Shown here one piece after another: positions 42,463 through 51,911 of a DNA stretch of 64,000 nt (position 1 is the stretch's first letter; each line of letters begins with the position of its first letter). The DNA comes from Streptomyces sp. CB02980. GTDB lineage: Bacteria > Actinomycetota > Actinomycetes > Streptomycetales > Streptomycetaceae. Below the pieces are notes generated by a model that saw nothing but the letters and a program-made list of their open reading frames with translations, was not told the DNA's origin and did not search any database. The position numbers and the translations under genes are program-made. The stretch spans positions 1 through 64,000 of the forward strand of contig NZ_JACSCH020000002.1 of assembly GCF_014451325.2 (NCBI RefSeq), in the 5' to 3' direction.

Positions 42463-44262
42463 TCACGTGGGCAGGTTCTGCTCCGCCCACACCACCTTGC
42501 CGGAGACGGTGCGGCACGACCCCCATCGGCGGCACAGCATGTTGATGAGCTGGAGACCCCGGCCGCCCTCGTCGCTGAGGTCCGCGTGCTGGATCTGGGG
42601 CAGGTCGGGTCCCGTGTCCGAGACCTCCACGACGAGGCGTTCGCCGCGCAGGAGCCGGAGCCGGCCGGGGCCGTTGCCGTAGCGCAGGGCGTTGCCCACG
42701 AGCTCCGAGACGACGAGTTCGCAGACGTCGGCGAGCTCCGCCAGGTCCCATGCGTCGAGCTGGTCCGTGACCAGACCGCGGGCGACGGACGCGGCCCGCC
42801 CCTCCTGCGGCAGCTGCCACTCGCACAGCTCGTCCGGGGTACCCGGCGCGGTCGTCGCGACGAGCAGCACGGCCTCGTCGAAGCGGCTGGCGTCGGTGGG
42901 GGCGCAGTCCGTGAGGCCGCCGCGTTCGAGTGCCTCGGGGGTGAGGCCACGGGCCGCCGACCGCAGCCGCTCCAGCTGGTGATCGAGGTCCGCGTGCCGT
43001 GACTTGACGAGGCCGTCCGTGTACATGACCAGATGGCCGCCCGCCGGGACCTCCAGACGGATGGGGTCGTACGGGATCACTCCCGCGCCGAGCGGCGCGC
43101 CGATCGGTACGTCCACGAACGCGGCGGAGCCGTCGCCGTCGACGAGCAGCGGGGGCAGATGACCGGCGCTGGCCAGGGTGTAGGTGGAGTCCGCCGGGTC
43201 GTGGACCGCGCAGAGGAAGGTGGCGACCTGCTCGTCCTCCAGGTCACGGGTGGCGAGGTCGAGCCGGGCGAGGACCCGCTCCGGCGCCATGTCGAGGGTC
43301 ATCAGGGTACGGGCGACCGCCCGCAGGCGGCCCATGGTGGCGGCGGCGGGCAGTCCGTGGCCCATGACGTCGCCCACCATCAGGGCCGTACGCCCGCCGG
43401 GCAGGGCCATCACGTCGTACCAGTCGCCGCCCACGCCGTGGTGGGCCGTCGAGGGCGTGTACTCGGCGTGGACGCGCAGCCCCGGCGTCACCGGGGTCGC
43501 GCGGGGCAGCAGGCTGCGCTGCAAGGAGACGACGTGCTCGCGCTCGCGTCCGTACAGCCGGGCGTTGTCGATGTAGACGGCGGCCTGGGAGGCCAGCTGC
43601 TCGGCCAGCGCGAGGTCCGTGTCGGAGAACGGGGGCGTTCCCGGACCGCGTACGAAGTCGGCGCTGCCGAGCAGCAGACCTCGGGCGATCAGCGGCACCG
43701 CCAGATAGCTGTGGACTCCCGCGGCGCGCATCTTCGCCGCCGCGCTCTCCGTCGGCGCGACCCTGGTGAAGTCGTCGTCGCGCATGCGGCTCACGAGAAC
43801 CGGCCTGCCCTGCCGCAGGCAGTACCGGTGGAGGAGCGTCTCGTGGGCCTCCTCGGTCCGGACGAAGGTCTCGCCGACCGGGGTGGGCTCCAGGGAGGCC
43901 AGCTCGTCGACGACGCTCAGCGCGGTGGCCCGCAGGAGCGGGACACCCGTCCCCGTCCAGCGTGAGCCCTCCTCGCCCCGCAGGACGCTCTCCAGGATGT
44001 CGACGGCGGCCCCGTCCGCCAAGGTCGGCACGGTGAACTCGGCCAGTTCCTGAGCGGTGCGCTCCAGGTCGAGGGTGGTGCCGATCCTGGAGCCCGCGGA
44101 GTTCAGCCAGGCGAGCCGCTCGCGCGTGGTGACGCGGTCGAGGGGGACGTCGCCGTCGCTCCGGCCGAGTCGTCTGCGGGCCCCCGCCGAGCGGAGGACC
44201 GAGGCGCCCTTTCCGGCCGAGGCACGGCGGACAACGCGCCGTCTCCCGTTGCCTTCGTTCAC
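42463..44262 (-). CDS. PP2C-type serine phosphatase with GAF and HATPase domains
   Basis: A 599-residue cytoplasmic regulator. N-terminal GAF-like sensor at ~90-250 (LAVPLIARGLLLGSADF, QLASQAAVYIDNARLY); SpoIIE/RsbU-type PP2C phosphatase at ~260-460 (GVGGDWYDVMALPGG, VGDVMGHGLPAAA, TYTLASAGHLPPLL, VMYTDGLVKSR); C-terminal RsbW-like histidine-kinase-type ATPase at ~480-599 (ELVVSELVGNALRYG, DTGPDLP, GGRGLQLI). Such proteins control anti-sigma partner switching in Streptomyces. GTG 44262 is chosen because GGAGG sits 8 bases upstream; the frame remains open further upstream (to 44313) but without a better start. It runs convergent to the cupredoxin gene and divergent from PadR. No sigma or antagonist gene is adjacent. 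Confidence 0.93.
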   Translation of the reverse strand: MNEGNGRRRVVRRASAGKGASVLRSAGARRRLGRSDGDVPLDRVTTRERLAWLNSAGSRIGTTLDLERTAQELAEFTVPTLADGAAVDILESVLRGEEGSRWTGTGVPLLRATALSVVDELASLEPTPVGETFVRTEEAHETLLHRYCLRQGRPVLVSRMRDDDFTRVAPTESAAAKMRAAGVHSYLAVPLIARGLLLGSADFVRGPGTPPFSDTDLALAEQLASQAAVYIDNARLYGREREHVVSLQRSLLPRATPVTPGLRVHAEYTPSTAHHGVGGDWYDVMALPGGRTALMVGDVMGHGLPAAATMGRLRAVARTLMTLDMAPERVLARLDLATRDLEDEQVATFLCAVHDPADSTYTLASAGHLPPLLVDGDGSAAFVDVPIGAPLGAGVIPYDPIRLEVPAGGHLVMYTDGLVKSRHADLDHQLERLRSAARGLTPEALERGGLTDCAPTDASRFDEAVLLVATTAPGTPDELCEWQLPQEGRAASVARGLVTDQLDAWDLAELADVCELVVSELVGNALRYGNGPGRLRLLRGERLVVEVSDTGPDLPQIQHADLSDEGGRGLQLINMLCRRWGSCRTVSGKVVWAEQNLPT

Positions 44263-44353
44263 TCTTTCGGCCTCCAGACAGAAACTCGTCCGCTGTTGGT
44301 GCACATCATGCACCTGCCTCCCCCTCCTGGCCGATCAGGGCGGCACGACTTGT

Positions 44354-44390
44354 CACTGCCTTGTGGCGCAAGACAGTGGCCGACTACCAT
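44354..44390 (+). promoter_or_regulatory. Leaderless PadR promoter with inverted-repeat operator
   Basis: TTGTGG (44361-44366), 18 bases, TACCAT (44385-44390). The -10 ends 7 bases before ATG 44398, so the transcript is probably leaderless. At 44354-44378 CACTGCCTTG, 5 bases, CAAGACAGTG forms a near-perfect 10-5-10 dyad (one mismatch pair) over the -35 box, a natural site for PadR autoregulation. Confidence 0.65.
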
Positions 44391-44397
44391 GCACCGC

Positions 44398-44772
44398 ATG
44401 ACAAAGGAGCTGCCGACAGCCGGTGACCAGCGGCGCAGCCAGCTTCTGCGCGGTGTGCTCGACCTGTGCCTGCTCTCACTGATCGCCGAACGTCCGCGGT
44501 ACGGCTACGAGTTCATCGAGGCGCTCACGGAGAGCGGGCTCGAACTCGTCGGCGAGGGCAGCATCTATCCGCTGCTGGCCAGGATGGAGCGCGCCGGGCT
44601 CGTCGAGCCGTTCCGCGCCCCGTCGCCCAGTGGCGGTGCGCCGCGCAAGTACTACCGGCTGTCCGAGGCCGGCCGGGCCGAGCTGGAGCACGGCCGGACC
44701 GTATGGCAGGGGTTCACCGCCCAGGCCGACCGGATTCTCACACGAGCGACCCACGGGGGAACGACACCATGA
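44398..44772 (+). CDS. PadR-family transcriptional regulator
   Basis: A 124-residue PadR repressor (winged helix plus C-terminal dimerisation helix): RGVLDLCLLSLIAERPRYGYEF, then GSIYPLLARMERAGLVEPF and KYYRLSEAGRAELEHG. ATG 44398 is preferred over 44389 because the latter lies in the -10 box. The stop overlaps the ATG of the next gene (ATGA). PadR genes coupled to a HAAS-type membrane protein usually sense envelope or drug stress. The near-perfect dyad over its promoter implies autorepression. Confidence 0.92.
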   Translation: MTKELPTAGDQRRSQLLRGVLDLCLLSLIAERPRYGYEFIEALTESGLELVGEGSIYPLLARMERAGLVEPFRAPSPSGGAPRKYYRLSEAGRAELEHGRTVWQGFTAQADRILTRATHGGTTP

Positions 44773-45329
44773 CCAACGAGCACGTACTCGCGGTCTGCCG
44801 CAGCAACTGGGAGTACCGGGGCATCGACGACGCGTCCGTGCGCGAGATGCTCGCCGAGCTCACGGCCCACCTGGAGGACGCCGCGGCGGCCGGCCGCACT
44901 CCGCAGGACGTCGTCGGCCGGGACGTCAAGGCCTTCGCGGCGTCCTGGGCCAGGGCGCGGATGCCGCTGCACCGGCGCGTGCTGCGGATGGCGGCGATGG
45001 TGCCGTTCGTCGTGGGCGGGCTGCTGCTGATGTCGCACCTCGTCCACTGGACGACGGTCGTGGACATCGACGCCGGGCGGCTGGCCTTCTGGCTGAGCAT
45101 CGGCACCGCCACCGTGGTCCTCGAACTGCGCCGGGGGTCCCTCGGCTTCGGCAAGGGCTGGATCGTGGCGCTGGTGGTCGGACTGCCGGTGCTCTTCCTG
45201 ACGCAGAAGCTGGCCGGTGAGGAGACGCTGTTCCTGCTGCCCCTGTGGGGCAGCGCCCTGCTGACGCTGCCGGGCATCGCGTACCTCCTCGCCGAACGGC
45301 GGCGCGCCCCGCGTCCCGCGGCGTCCTGA
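44769..45329 (+). CDS. Membrane protein with N-terminal HAAS-like helices
   Basis: A 186-residue membrane protein coupled to PadR. The N-terminal ~60 residues are a soluble helical region (CRSNWEYRGIDDASVREML, LTAHLEDAAAAGRTPQDVVG), similar to the HAAS (DUF1700-like) domain that pairs with PadR regulators. Four hydrophobic segments follow (MAAMVPFVVGGLLLMSHLV, LAFWLSIGTATVVLEL, GWIVALVVGLPVLFLTQKL, LLPLWGSALLTLPGIAYLL). ATG 44769 overlaps the PadR stop. Its function is not established; it probably titrates or anchors the PadR protein or is its regulated target. Confidence 0.78.
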   Translation: MTNEHVLAVCRSNWEYRGIDDASVREMLAELTAHLEDAAAAGRTPQDVVGRDVKAFAASWARARMPLHRRVLRMAAMVPFVVGGLLLMSHLVHWTTVVDIDAGRLAFWLSIGTATVVLELRRGSLGFGKGWIVALVVGLPVLFLTQKLAGEETLFLLPLWGSALLTLPGIAYLLAERRRAPRPAAS

Positions 45330-45429
45330 GCCGGCCGCGGTCTCACCCGCACGGCCCGGCAGGGATGCCCGTCCGTCCCGGAGCGTGAACGCTGGGGGTC
45401 ACGGACCGGGCCGAGAGGTGGGACACGGG

Positions 45430-46890
45430 ATGAGCCAGGACGGCAGGGGCGGGACGCGGACGACGGGATCCCACGGGGGTACCGCGGCGCGGCTCCTGGC
45501 CCGGATCGCCGTGCTCGCGGCGGTCGGTTCACTGGTCGTCCTCGTGCTCGCGATCGGCGACGGCGGCCTCGTGGTCGTCCTGGCCGGCCTGCTGGGGCTC
45601 GTCGTCTGCGCCGCGGGCGTGTGGTGGTTCCTGGCGCACCGCGGCGCGGTCCGCCTGATCGGGGCGCTCGTCGCGGTCGCCGCACCGGTCGGAGTCCTGG
45701 TGCTCTTCGCCCACGACGGGCTGTGGCGCACGGCGCTGGTGCTGGTCCTGTGCTGGGCCCTCGCACTGGCCTGCGCGCGGGCCGCGCTGCGCAGGGCCCG
45801 ACCCCGGCGGAAGACCCGCTCGTTCCCGGCCCCCCGGCCCCAGCGGGCCTTCCTCATCATGAATCCGAAGTCGGGGGGCGGGAAGGTCGGCCGCTTCGGC
45901 CTGGTCGACCGGGCGGAGGCGCTGGGCGCCCGGGTGACCGTGCTCGATCCCGCCGCCCCGGCCGACGTGGCCGCACTGGCCCGCGAGGCGGTGGCCGGGG
46001 GCGCGGACCTGCTCGGTGTCGCCGGCGGCGACGGCACCCAGGCACTGGTCGCGGCGGTCGCCGCCGAACACGACCTGCCGTTCCTCGTCATCTCGGCCGG
46101 GACCCGCAACCACTTCGCGATGGACCTCGGCCTCGACCGTTCCGACCCGGCCCGCTGCCTCGACGCGCTCACGGACGGCGAGGAGCTCCGGATCGACCTC
46201 GGCGAGGTCGGCGGGAGGCCCTTCGTCAACACCGTGTCCTTCGGTGTCTACGCCGATGTCGTGCAGCGCCCCGAATACCGTGACGACAAGGCGGGCACGG
46301 CCCTGACCCTCATGCCCGACCTGCTGGTCGGCGAAGGGGTGCGCCGGCTCGACGCGCGGATCGACGACACGACGCTGACGTCCCAGCAGGCCCTCCTGAT
46401 CAGCAACAACGCGTACACCTCGCCCGACGTGCTGAGCGGCGGCGGCCGCCGGCCCAGCCTGGACGACGGCGAGCTGGGCGTGCTGGGAATCCGGGTGGAG
46501 GGCGCTGCGGAGGCGGCCGACCTCGCCGTACGCGGTTCCCAGTCCACCGGACTGACCGTCACGACCGCCCGCCGGGTGGAGGTGACCTCTTCCACGACGG
46601 GCGACACCGGCAGGGACGACTCGGGTACGAGCGGCTCGGCCAGTACCCCCGGCGCAGACGCCTCGGGTACGGACGCCTCGGGTACGAACGAGATCCCCGT
46701 CGCGGTCGACGGTGAGGCCCTGCGCATGACCACCCCGGTGGTCTGCACGCTGCGCCCGGGCGCCCTGCGGGTCCTGGTGCCGCGCGACCGCCCCGGCGTC
46801 GTCGTCCCCGCCCCGCGCGTGGACTGGCGGCGGCTCTTCGACCTGGCCTTCGGCCGTCCCGTGCCGAGCCTCCAGGGACAGGACAGCTGA
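45430..46890 (+). CDS. Diacylglycerol kinase catalytic-domain protein with N-terminal membrane segments
   Basis: A 486-residue lipid kinase-like protein. Three or four hydrophobic segments occupy residues ~20-120 (ARIAVLAAVGSLVVLVLAI, GGLVVVLAGLLGLVVCAAGVW, LIGALVAVAAPVGVLVLF, TALVLVLCWALALACARAAL). The DAGK domain begins at NPKSGGGK (~residue 145), with GGDGT near 200 and FVNTVSFGVYADVV (~265), followed by a YegS-like beta domain. A low-complexity insertion SSTTGDTGRDDSGTSGS... with repeated DASGT units (~390-430) interrupts the C-terminal half. It would phosphorylate diacylglycerol or a related lipid at the membrane. ATG 45430 is chosen with AGAGGTGG upstream; GTG 45385 is possible. About 100 bp separate it from the PadR pair. 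Confidence 0.87.
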   Translation: MSQDGRGGTRTTGSHGGTAARLLARIAVLAAVGSLVVLVLAIGDGGLVVVLAGLLGLVVCAAGVWWFLAHRGAVRLIGALVAVAAPVGVLVLFAHDGLWRTALVLVLCWALALACARAALRRARPRRKTRSFPAPRPQRAFLIMNPKSGGGKVGRFGLVDRAEALGARVTVLDPAAPADVAALAREAVAGGADLLGVAGGDGTQALVAAVAAEHDLPFLVISAGTRNHFAMDLGLDRSDPARCLDALTDGEELRIDLGEVGGRPFVNTVSFGVYADVVQRPEYRDDKAGTALTLMPDLLVGEGVRRLDARIDDTTLTSQQALLISNNAYTSPDVLSGGGRRPSLDDGELGVLGIRVEGAAEAADLAVRGSQSTGLTVTTARRVEVTSSTTGDTGRDDSGTSGSASTPGADASGTDASGTNEIPVAVDGEALRMTTPVVCTLRPGALRVLVPRDRPGVVVPAPRVDWRRLFDLAFGRPVPSLQGQDS

Positions 46891-46968
46891 CACGACCTCG
46901 CATCGCGTTCGAGCAGCATGCGGTCCTTCGGTCAGCCGCCCGCCCGGCGGTGCGGCACCGGGCCCGCC

Positions 46969-48153
46969 TCATCGGGTCTGGCCGCGGGCGAAGTACGCGA
47001 CGAGCTCCGGGTCGAGGGGCGGCACCGCTCGGGGTGCACCGCCGGTGCGCAGGGATTCCGTCGCTCGCACACCCGCCGCCACGGACATGCGGGCCGCCAC
47101 CGGTGACGTGTCCGTGCGGCCGCCCTCGCGGGCGAAGCGGACGAACTCGTCGACGAGCAGGGGGTCCGCACCGCCGTGTCCCGCGTCGTCCTCCGCCGCC
47201 GGTACGGGGTACTCGGCGTCCGGTTCCGCGCGGTAGCCCGAGCGGCGGGAGTTCCACACCCGGACCGCTCCGCCGGGGCCGTCGCCGAAGTTCTCCAGTC
47301 GGCCGGCGTCGCCGATGACGGTGTAGTTGCGCCAGTAGTCGGGGGTGAAGTGGCATTGCTGGTAGGCGGCGAGGACGCCGTTGTCCAGGCGCATGTTGAC
47401 CAGGGACACGTCCTCGACGTCGATCACCGGGTTGAGCCCGCGCTGGGTGTGCGGCGGCCAGTGGCCGTCCTTGGTGTACCAGTCCTCGTGCTTGGGTTCC
47501 CCGGGTGCGCGGCGGTGCGGGTTGGCGCCGTAGACCATCAGGTCGCCGAGCGCCTGCACCTGCTCGGCGTACCCGCCGGCGAGCCAGTGCAGGACGTCGA
47601 TGTCGTGGGCCGCCTTCTGGAGCAACAGCCCGTTCGTGTAGCGCTGTTCGGCATGCCAGTCCTTGAAGTACCAGTCGCCGCCGTAGCCGACGAAGTGGCG
47701 GACCCAGATCGTCTTCACGGTGCCGATCTCACCGCGCTCGACGATGTCCCTCATCAGCCGGACCACCGGCATGTGGCGCATGTTGTGCCCGATGTAGAGG
47801 CGGGTGCCCGTCTCGTACGCGGTGCGCAGGATCGCGTCGCAGCTCTCGATGTCGGTGGCGAGGGGCTTCTCGACGAAGACGGGCTTGCCCGCCTTCAGCA
47901 CCTCGCGGGCCAGGTCGGCGTGGGTGTGGTCGGGGGTGAGGACGAGGACGGCGTCGATGTCGGGGTCCTCGACGATCTCGCGGTGGTCGGTGTGGAGCCG
48001 GGCGCCGGGGAAGGCCGTGGCCGCCTCCGCCCTGGCCCGGGCGTCGTGGTCCGCGAGGGCGGTGACCCGTGAGCCGGCGCCGGGGCGGTGGGCCGTACGG
48101 GCGAGTGAGCCGCGCAGTCCGTAGCCGAGGACACCGAGGCGGAGGTCGGTCAT
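46969..48153 (-). CDS. Gfo/Idh/MocA-family sugar oxidoreductase
   Basis: A 394-residue cytoplasmic NAD(P)-dependent dehydrogenase. GVLGYGLRGSLART is the Rossmann loop; VFVEKPLA carries the catalytic lysine; HDIDVLHWLAGG is the His of the C-terminal sheet domain. Members oxidise or epimerise sugars and sugar acids. ATG 48153 has AAGGAACG 8 bases upstream. It is 51 bp after the beta-helix gene and shares the operon of the LplBC transporter, so it likely processes the imported sugar. Confidence 0.93.
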   Translation of the reverse strand: MTDLRLGVLGYGLRGSLARTAHRPGAGSRVTALADHDARARAEAATAFPGARLHTDHREIVEDPDIDAVLVLTPDHTHADLAREVLKAGKPVFVEKPLATDIESCDAILRTAYETGTRLYIGHNMRHMPVVRLMRDIVERGEIGTVKTIWVRHFVGYGGDWYFKDWHAEQRYTNGLLLQKAAHDIDVLHWLAGGYAEQVQALGDLMVYGANPHRRAPGEPKHEDWYTKDGHWPPHTQRGLNPVIDVEDVSLVNMRLDNGVLAAYQQCHFTPDYWRNYTVIGDAGRLENFGDGPGGAVRVWNSRRSGYRAEPDAEYPVPAAEDDAGHGGADPLLVDEFVRFAREGGRTDTSPVAARMSVAAGVRATESLRTGGAPRAVPPLDPELVAYFARGQTR

Positions 48154-48204
48154 GGTCGGTCGTTCCTTCCCTGGGGACACGGGTGAGGCGTCATGGGTGA
48201 AGCG

Positions 48205-50442
48205 TCACGGATGGATGAGGACGTGGGAAAGGGCCACGCGGCCCGTGCCACGGTGCACGATCCTCAGGTAGCGGGCTTCCGTGTCGGTGTTCACCAGGGT
48301 GGGCCGCAGCGCCTTCCCGGTGAGGGGGATCGTCGTCGCGTCGCCGAAATCGGGCGAGGCGGCGAGCTGGACGTCGACGTCGGCGGTCGTCATGGAGGTG
48401 TTGTTCCACAGCTCGACCTGGCCGACATGGCGTACGGCCCCGAGGTCGGCCTGCCACCAGGCGCCCGGCTCGGAGAGGGTGCGGGTGTCGGTGGTGGTGT
48501 CGCCGTCGACGGCGTGCGCGGCGGTGGCCGTGCCGTCGGTCGAGGACTGGGTCACCGTGGCCGTGCGCGCGAGGTCGGGCCGGAGCTGTTCGACGTGGCC
48601 CCGGCCGTCCGCGCCGGCCGCGCGGGCCACCGCGAGGGCCTCGGCGGGAAGCCGGTCGAGCGAGGTGTGGTTGCCGGTCGTCGTCGAACCGGTGCCGGTG
48701 AGGGCCGGCGCCGCGGTGTCGGTCCAGTTGCCAGTGGCGTGGTTGTCGATGCCGTAGTCGGCCCAGTTGGAGACCCACTTGTAGCCGACGCGGGTGATGA
48801 CATTGCCCTCCACCCGGATGTGGCTGGACTGTTCGTCGAGGTAGACGCCGTTGCCGTCGCGCTCGGTGTTGCCGTAGGCGCTGCGGTCGATGTAGTTGCC
48901 GGAGACGATCGTGCCGGGCTGGGCGCCCTGGGTGTAGACGGCGCCGCCGTCGTGCTGGTCGTACGCCACGCGCATGACGCCGGTGATGCGGTTGGCGGTG
49001 ATCCGGTTGTCGCGGAGCACGGACGTACGGGCCTCCGGCTGGTTCCAGCCCCAGCCGACCGAGATGCCGGAGTACGGAAGGTCCGCCAGGGTGTTGTGGT
49101 CGACGGTGAGCCGGGCCTCGTACCCCGCCCAGATGCCGACGGAGTCGGTGTACTCGACGCCCGTGCGCCGGATCGTGTTGTACGAGAGGGTGTTCCGCTC
49201 CCCCGCCCGCTCGCGGTCCGGCAGGGGTTCCGTGTCGCCGAGGTAGACGGCGCCGGAGGAGAGGTCGGTGAAGCCTGAGCGGGTGACCGTCGTGTCCTTG
49301 GTGCCGTCCTCGAGGACGAGGCCGGCGCCGCCGAGGCGGCTGAAGTCGACGCGGTCGACGACGACGTCACGGCCACCTCGTACGGTCAGGGCCGCAGTCG
49401 GCTTGGTGTAGTGGCGGCCCGCGTGATCGACGGGTCCGGTGGCTCCGGTGAGGGTGAGCCCGGCCTGGGTGCCGGCGTACCCCTCGTCGGTGTTCGGCTG
49501 GTCCCAGGCCGCGTACCGCAGGGCGAGCCGCTCGACGCGCAGGTCGTGGGCGCCGTCGAGGACGAGGAGCCGCTCGGTGGCGGGGGTGACGGCCCGCGCG
49601 CGCCGCATGTCCTCGCCCCCGCGCGGCAGGTAGGTGACGGTGCGAAGCTCTGCGTTCCAGACGAACTCACCTGTTTCGTCGAGGAGTTCGACCGCGTTCT
49701 CGAAGTACGCCACCTTCGTGAAGCGCGTGGAGTCGACGGTCGTCGTGTCCCAGGCGGGACCCGTGCGGTCCGTGCCGGAGGCGGAGTTCGACCAGCAGGG
49801 CCGGGCGAAGGTCAGCAGGTCGCCGTCGACGCCGGTGATGCGGCAGTGGTAGTTGCGCCAGCGGACGGCGATGACCGCCTCGGCGTCCGTGGGGCGGGCC
49901 CAGCCCGCGATGCCGGTGGCGACGGCGCCCGTCATGCCCGTCTTCGTCGCGTCGCAGACGGCGGCCGGGCAGGAGCCGCCACGCGCCCGGACGGCCCTGA
50001 CGCCGTCGACGAAGAGCTGGCGCGGGGTGACGCCGTCGGGGACGTGCGCGGTCCAGGTGCCGTCGGCGTTCGCGGTCCAGCCGGTCAGGGTACGCCCGCC
50101 GGAGAGGACGGGAGTGGCGCCCGCGGCGGCGGTCCAGGTGACGGTGCCGCCGTCGCGGCCGGAGTCCTCCTCCCCCAGGGTCAGCGGCCCGGTCAACCCA
50201 TAGGTGCCGTCGGCGAGTTCGACGCGTACGTCGCGACCGGTGACTCCGCGTGCCGCGTCACGCGCGCCGGTGAGGGAGCAGGGGCGGCCGGTGCTGCAGG
50301 TCGTTCCCGAGCCGTCCGGGGCGGCGTGCAGGACCTTGGGCGCGGGCTGCGCCAGGGCCGGCGCGGCCGTGAGGAGTCCGGCGGCGAGGGCGGTGAGCGC
50401 GGTGAGCGCGGTCAGGACGCGGATCCGTCGCATCGCGCTCAC
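48205..50442 (-). CDS. Secreted beta-helix glycosidase-like protein (possible GH141) with F5/8C domain
   Basis: A 745-residue secreted protein. A signal peptide (LTALTALTALAAGLLTAAPALA) is followed by a right-handed parallel beta-helix of ~550 residues: HAAPDGSGTTC, DVRVELADGTYGLTGPL, GATPVLSGGRTLTGW, VTPRQLFVDGVRAVRA, then coils LRVERLALRYAAW, VVVDRVDFSRLGGAGLVLEDG, NTLSYNTIRRTGVEY. The N-terminal arrangement resembles GH141 (xylanase/fucosidase) proteins, but I cannot assign catalytic residues. The last ~120 residues are a discoidin-like F5/8C domain (ATVTQSSTDGTATAAHAVDG). GTG 50442 overlaps the M1 peptidase stop (GTGA). ATG 50433 is 9 bases downstream and also possible. Confidence 0.85.
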   Translation of the reverse strand: MSAMRRIRVLTALTALTALAAGLLTAAPALAQPAPKVLHAAPDGSGTTCSTGRPCSLTGARDAARGVTGRDVRVELADGTYGLTGPLTLGEEDSGRDGGTVTWTAAAGATPVLSGGRTLTGWTANADGTWTAHVPDGVTPRQLFVDGVRAVRARGGSCPAAVCDATKTGMTGAVATGIAGWARPTDAEAVIAVRWRNYHCRITGVDGDLLTFARPCWSNSASGTDRTGPAWDTTTVDSTRFTKVAYFENAVELLDETGEFVWNAELRTVTYLPRGGEDMRRARAVTPATERLLVLDGAHDLRVERLALRYAAWDQPNTDEGYAGTQAGLTLTGATGPVDHAGRHYTKPTAALTVRGGRDVVVDRVDFSRLGGAGLVLEDGTKDTTVTRSGFTDLSSGAVYLGDTEPLPDRERAGERNTLSYNTIRRTGVEYTDSVGIWAGYEARLTVDHNTLADLPYSGISVGWGWNQPEARTSVLRDNRITANRITGVMRVAYDQHDGGAVYTQGAQPGTIVSGNYIDRSAYGNTERDGNGVYLDEQSSHIRVEGNVITRVGYKWVSNWADYGIDNHATGNWTDTAAPALTGTGSTTTGNHTSLDRLPAEALAVARAAGADGRGHVEQLRPDLARTATVTQSSTDGTATAAHAVDGDTTTDTRTLSEPGAWWQADLGAVRHVGQVELWNNTSMTTADVDVQLAASPDFGDATTIPLTGKALRPTLVNTDTEARYLRIVHRGTGRVALSHVLIHP

Positions 50443-51911
50443 ACCCAGTCCGGGTGGCCCGGCATGGGCGGGTTCTCCGTGCTGAAGAGCCAGTCCTCCA
50501 GGAAGGGCCGCAGGGAGTCGTCGTGGGTGACACGGACGGCGTTGTCGATGAAGTCCTGCGAGTCGGCGTTGCCGTCGCGGTGCTTCCTCAGCCAGGACGT
50601 GACGATCGCGTCGAACTCCTCCTGCCCGACCCGCTGGTGGAGGGCGTACAGGACGACGGCGGCACCGTCGTAGATGTTGAACCCCCCGAGCGCGGTGGGG
50701 AGCCCGGGCGGGCCGTCGGTCTTCCGGACCGCGTCGAGCCTGGCGTACGCCGCCTTCATCTTGTCCTGCAGGGAGGCGGTGCCCTGCTGGTCGGCCCAGA
50801 GGGCCGCGTAGTAGACGGCGGGACCCTCGTTGAGCCAGGCGCTCTGCCAGGTGGTGGGGGTGACCGAGTCCCCGAACCACTGGTGGGTCAGCTCGTGGAT
50901 CATGACGTTGGTGTACGTCGTGGAGGTGGCGGCGTTCTTGAACCAGTTCGGGCCGAAGAGGGACAGGGTCTGGTTCTCGAGGGCGTCGCCGTAGCCGTCG
51001 CGGACGATCTGCATCCCGTAGGTGTCGAAGGGGTAGCGGACGCCGAGGGTGTTCTCCAGCCAGGCGATCTGCCCGGCGGTGCGCTCGACGACCGGCCGGT
51101 ACGTGTCGACCTGGTCCTCGGGGACGTAGTGGCGCAGCGTGATGCCGTGCGGGCCCCGGCCGGTGAGGACGGTCTGCCGGGCGACGGAGATGCCGAGGAG
51201 TTCGGGGGCCATCGGGGCGTCGAGCCGGAAGTCCCAGGTGGTCCTTCCGGGGCCGGCCGGGCGGCTGCCGGTGGCGGTGCCGTTGGCGCCGGCCGTGTAG
51301 CCGTCGGGGGCGGTGAGGTGGAAGGTCCACTTCGCCTTGTCCATGGTGGTGTCGTTGACGGGGGCGAACGTGTCGGCGCGGGAGGCCTGGGCGGCGGAGG
51401 CGAAGCCCCCGTCACTGATGTAGCGCCAGCCGGGGGCGCCGACGGGCTTGGTCCTGCCGTTGCCGTGGTAGCTGACGGTGACGTCGAAGCGGCGGTGGTC
51501 GCGCAGGCCGCCCTCGGGGGTGACGGTGAGCTCCTGGCCGCTGCTGCCGGGTGCGACGGACCAGGCCGCGTCCTTGCCGTCGACCGTGACGGCGTCGATG
51601 GCGAGCGAGTCGACGTCGAGGTTGAACGAGGACAGGTCCTGGGTGGCCCTGGCGCTGATCTTCATGGTGCCGGTGAAGTCGTACGTGACCGGGGTGAAGT
51701 CGAAGGAGAGGTCGTAGTGCCGCACGTCGTAGCCGCCGTTGCCGAGTGTCGGGAACAGCGGGTCCCCCGCCCCGGGCGCGCCGGGCTTCGGGTCGAAGGA
51801 GCGGGCGTGCGGGGAGAGGGCTTGTGCGGGGACGGCGGTCGCGAGCGCGGCCGTCGCGGCCACGGTCGCCACGGTGGCGACGGCTGCGCGCAGGATGCCG
51901 GTGCGGGTCAC
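50439..51911 (-). CDS. Secreted M1-family metallopeptidase (glycan operon)
   Basis: A 490-residue exported gluzincin; the signal peptide ends near AVPAQALS. Zinc site HELTHQWFG, then 18 residues to NEGPAVYY (E replaced position as in NEG; normally NEGFA). An N-terminal beta domain precedes it (YDLSFDFTPVTYDFTGTMKI). GTG 51911 overlaps the stop of the solute-binding lipoprotein, and its stop overlaps the beta-helix start. It is therefore translated as part of the LplBC operon, so its peptides or glycopeptides probably serve the same nutrient route. It differs from the other M1 (12875-14275), with which it shares only the family. Confidence 0.9.
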   Translation of the reverse strand: MTRTGILRAAVATVATVAATAALATAVPAQALSPHARSFDPKPGAPGAGDPLFPTLGNGGYDVRHYDLSFDFTPVTYDFTGTMKISARATQDLSSFNLDVDSLAIDAVTVDGKDAAWSVAPGSSGQELTVTPEGGLRDHRRFDVTVSYHGNGRTKPVGAPGWRYISDGGFASAAQASRADTFAPVNDTTMDKAKWTFHLTAPDGYTAGANGTATGSRPAGPGRTTWDFRLDAPMAPELLGISVARQTVLTGRGPHGITLRHYVPEDQVDTYRPVVERTAGQIAWLENTLGVRYPFDTYGMQIVRDGYGDALENQTLSLFGPNWFKNAATSTTYTNVMIHELTHQWFGDSVTPTTWQSAWLNEGPAVYYAALWADQQGTASLQDKMKAAYARLDAVRKTDGPPGLPTALGGFNIYDGAAVVLYALHQRVGQEEFDAIVTSWLRKHRDGNADSQDFIDNAVRVTHDDSLRPFLEDWLFSTENPPMPGHPDWV

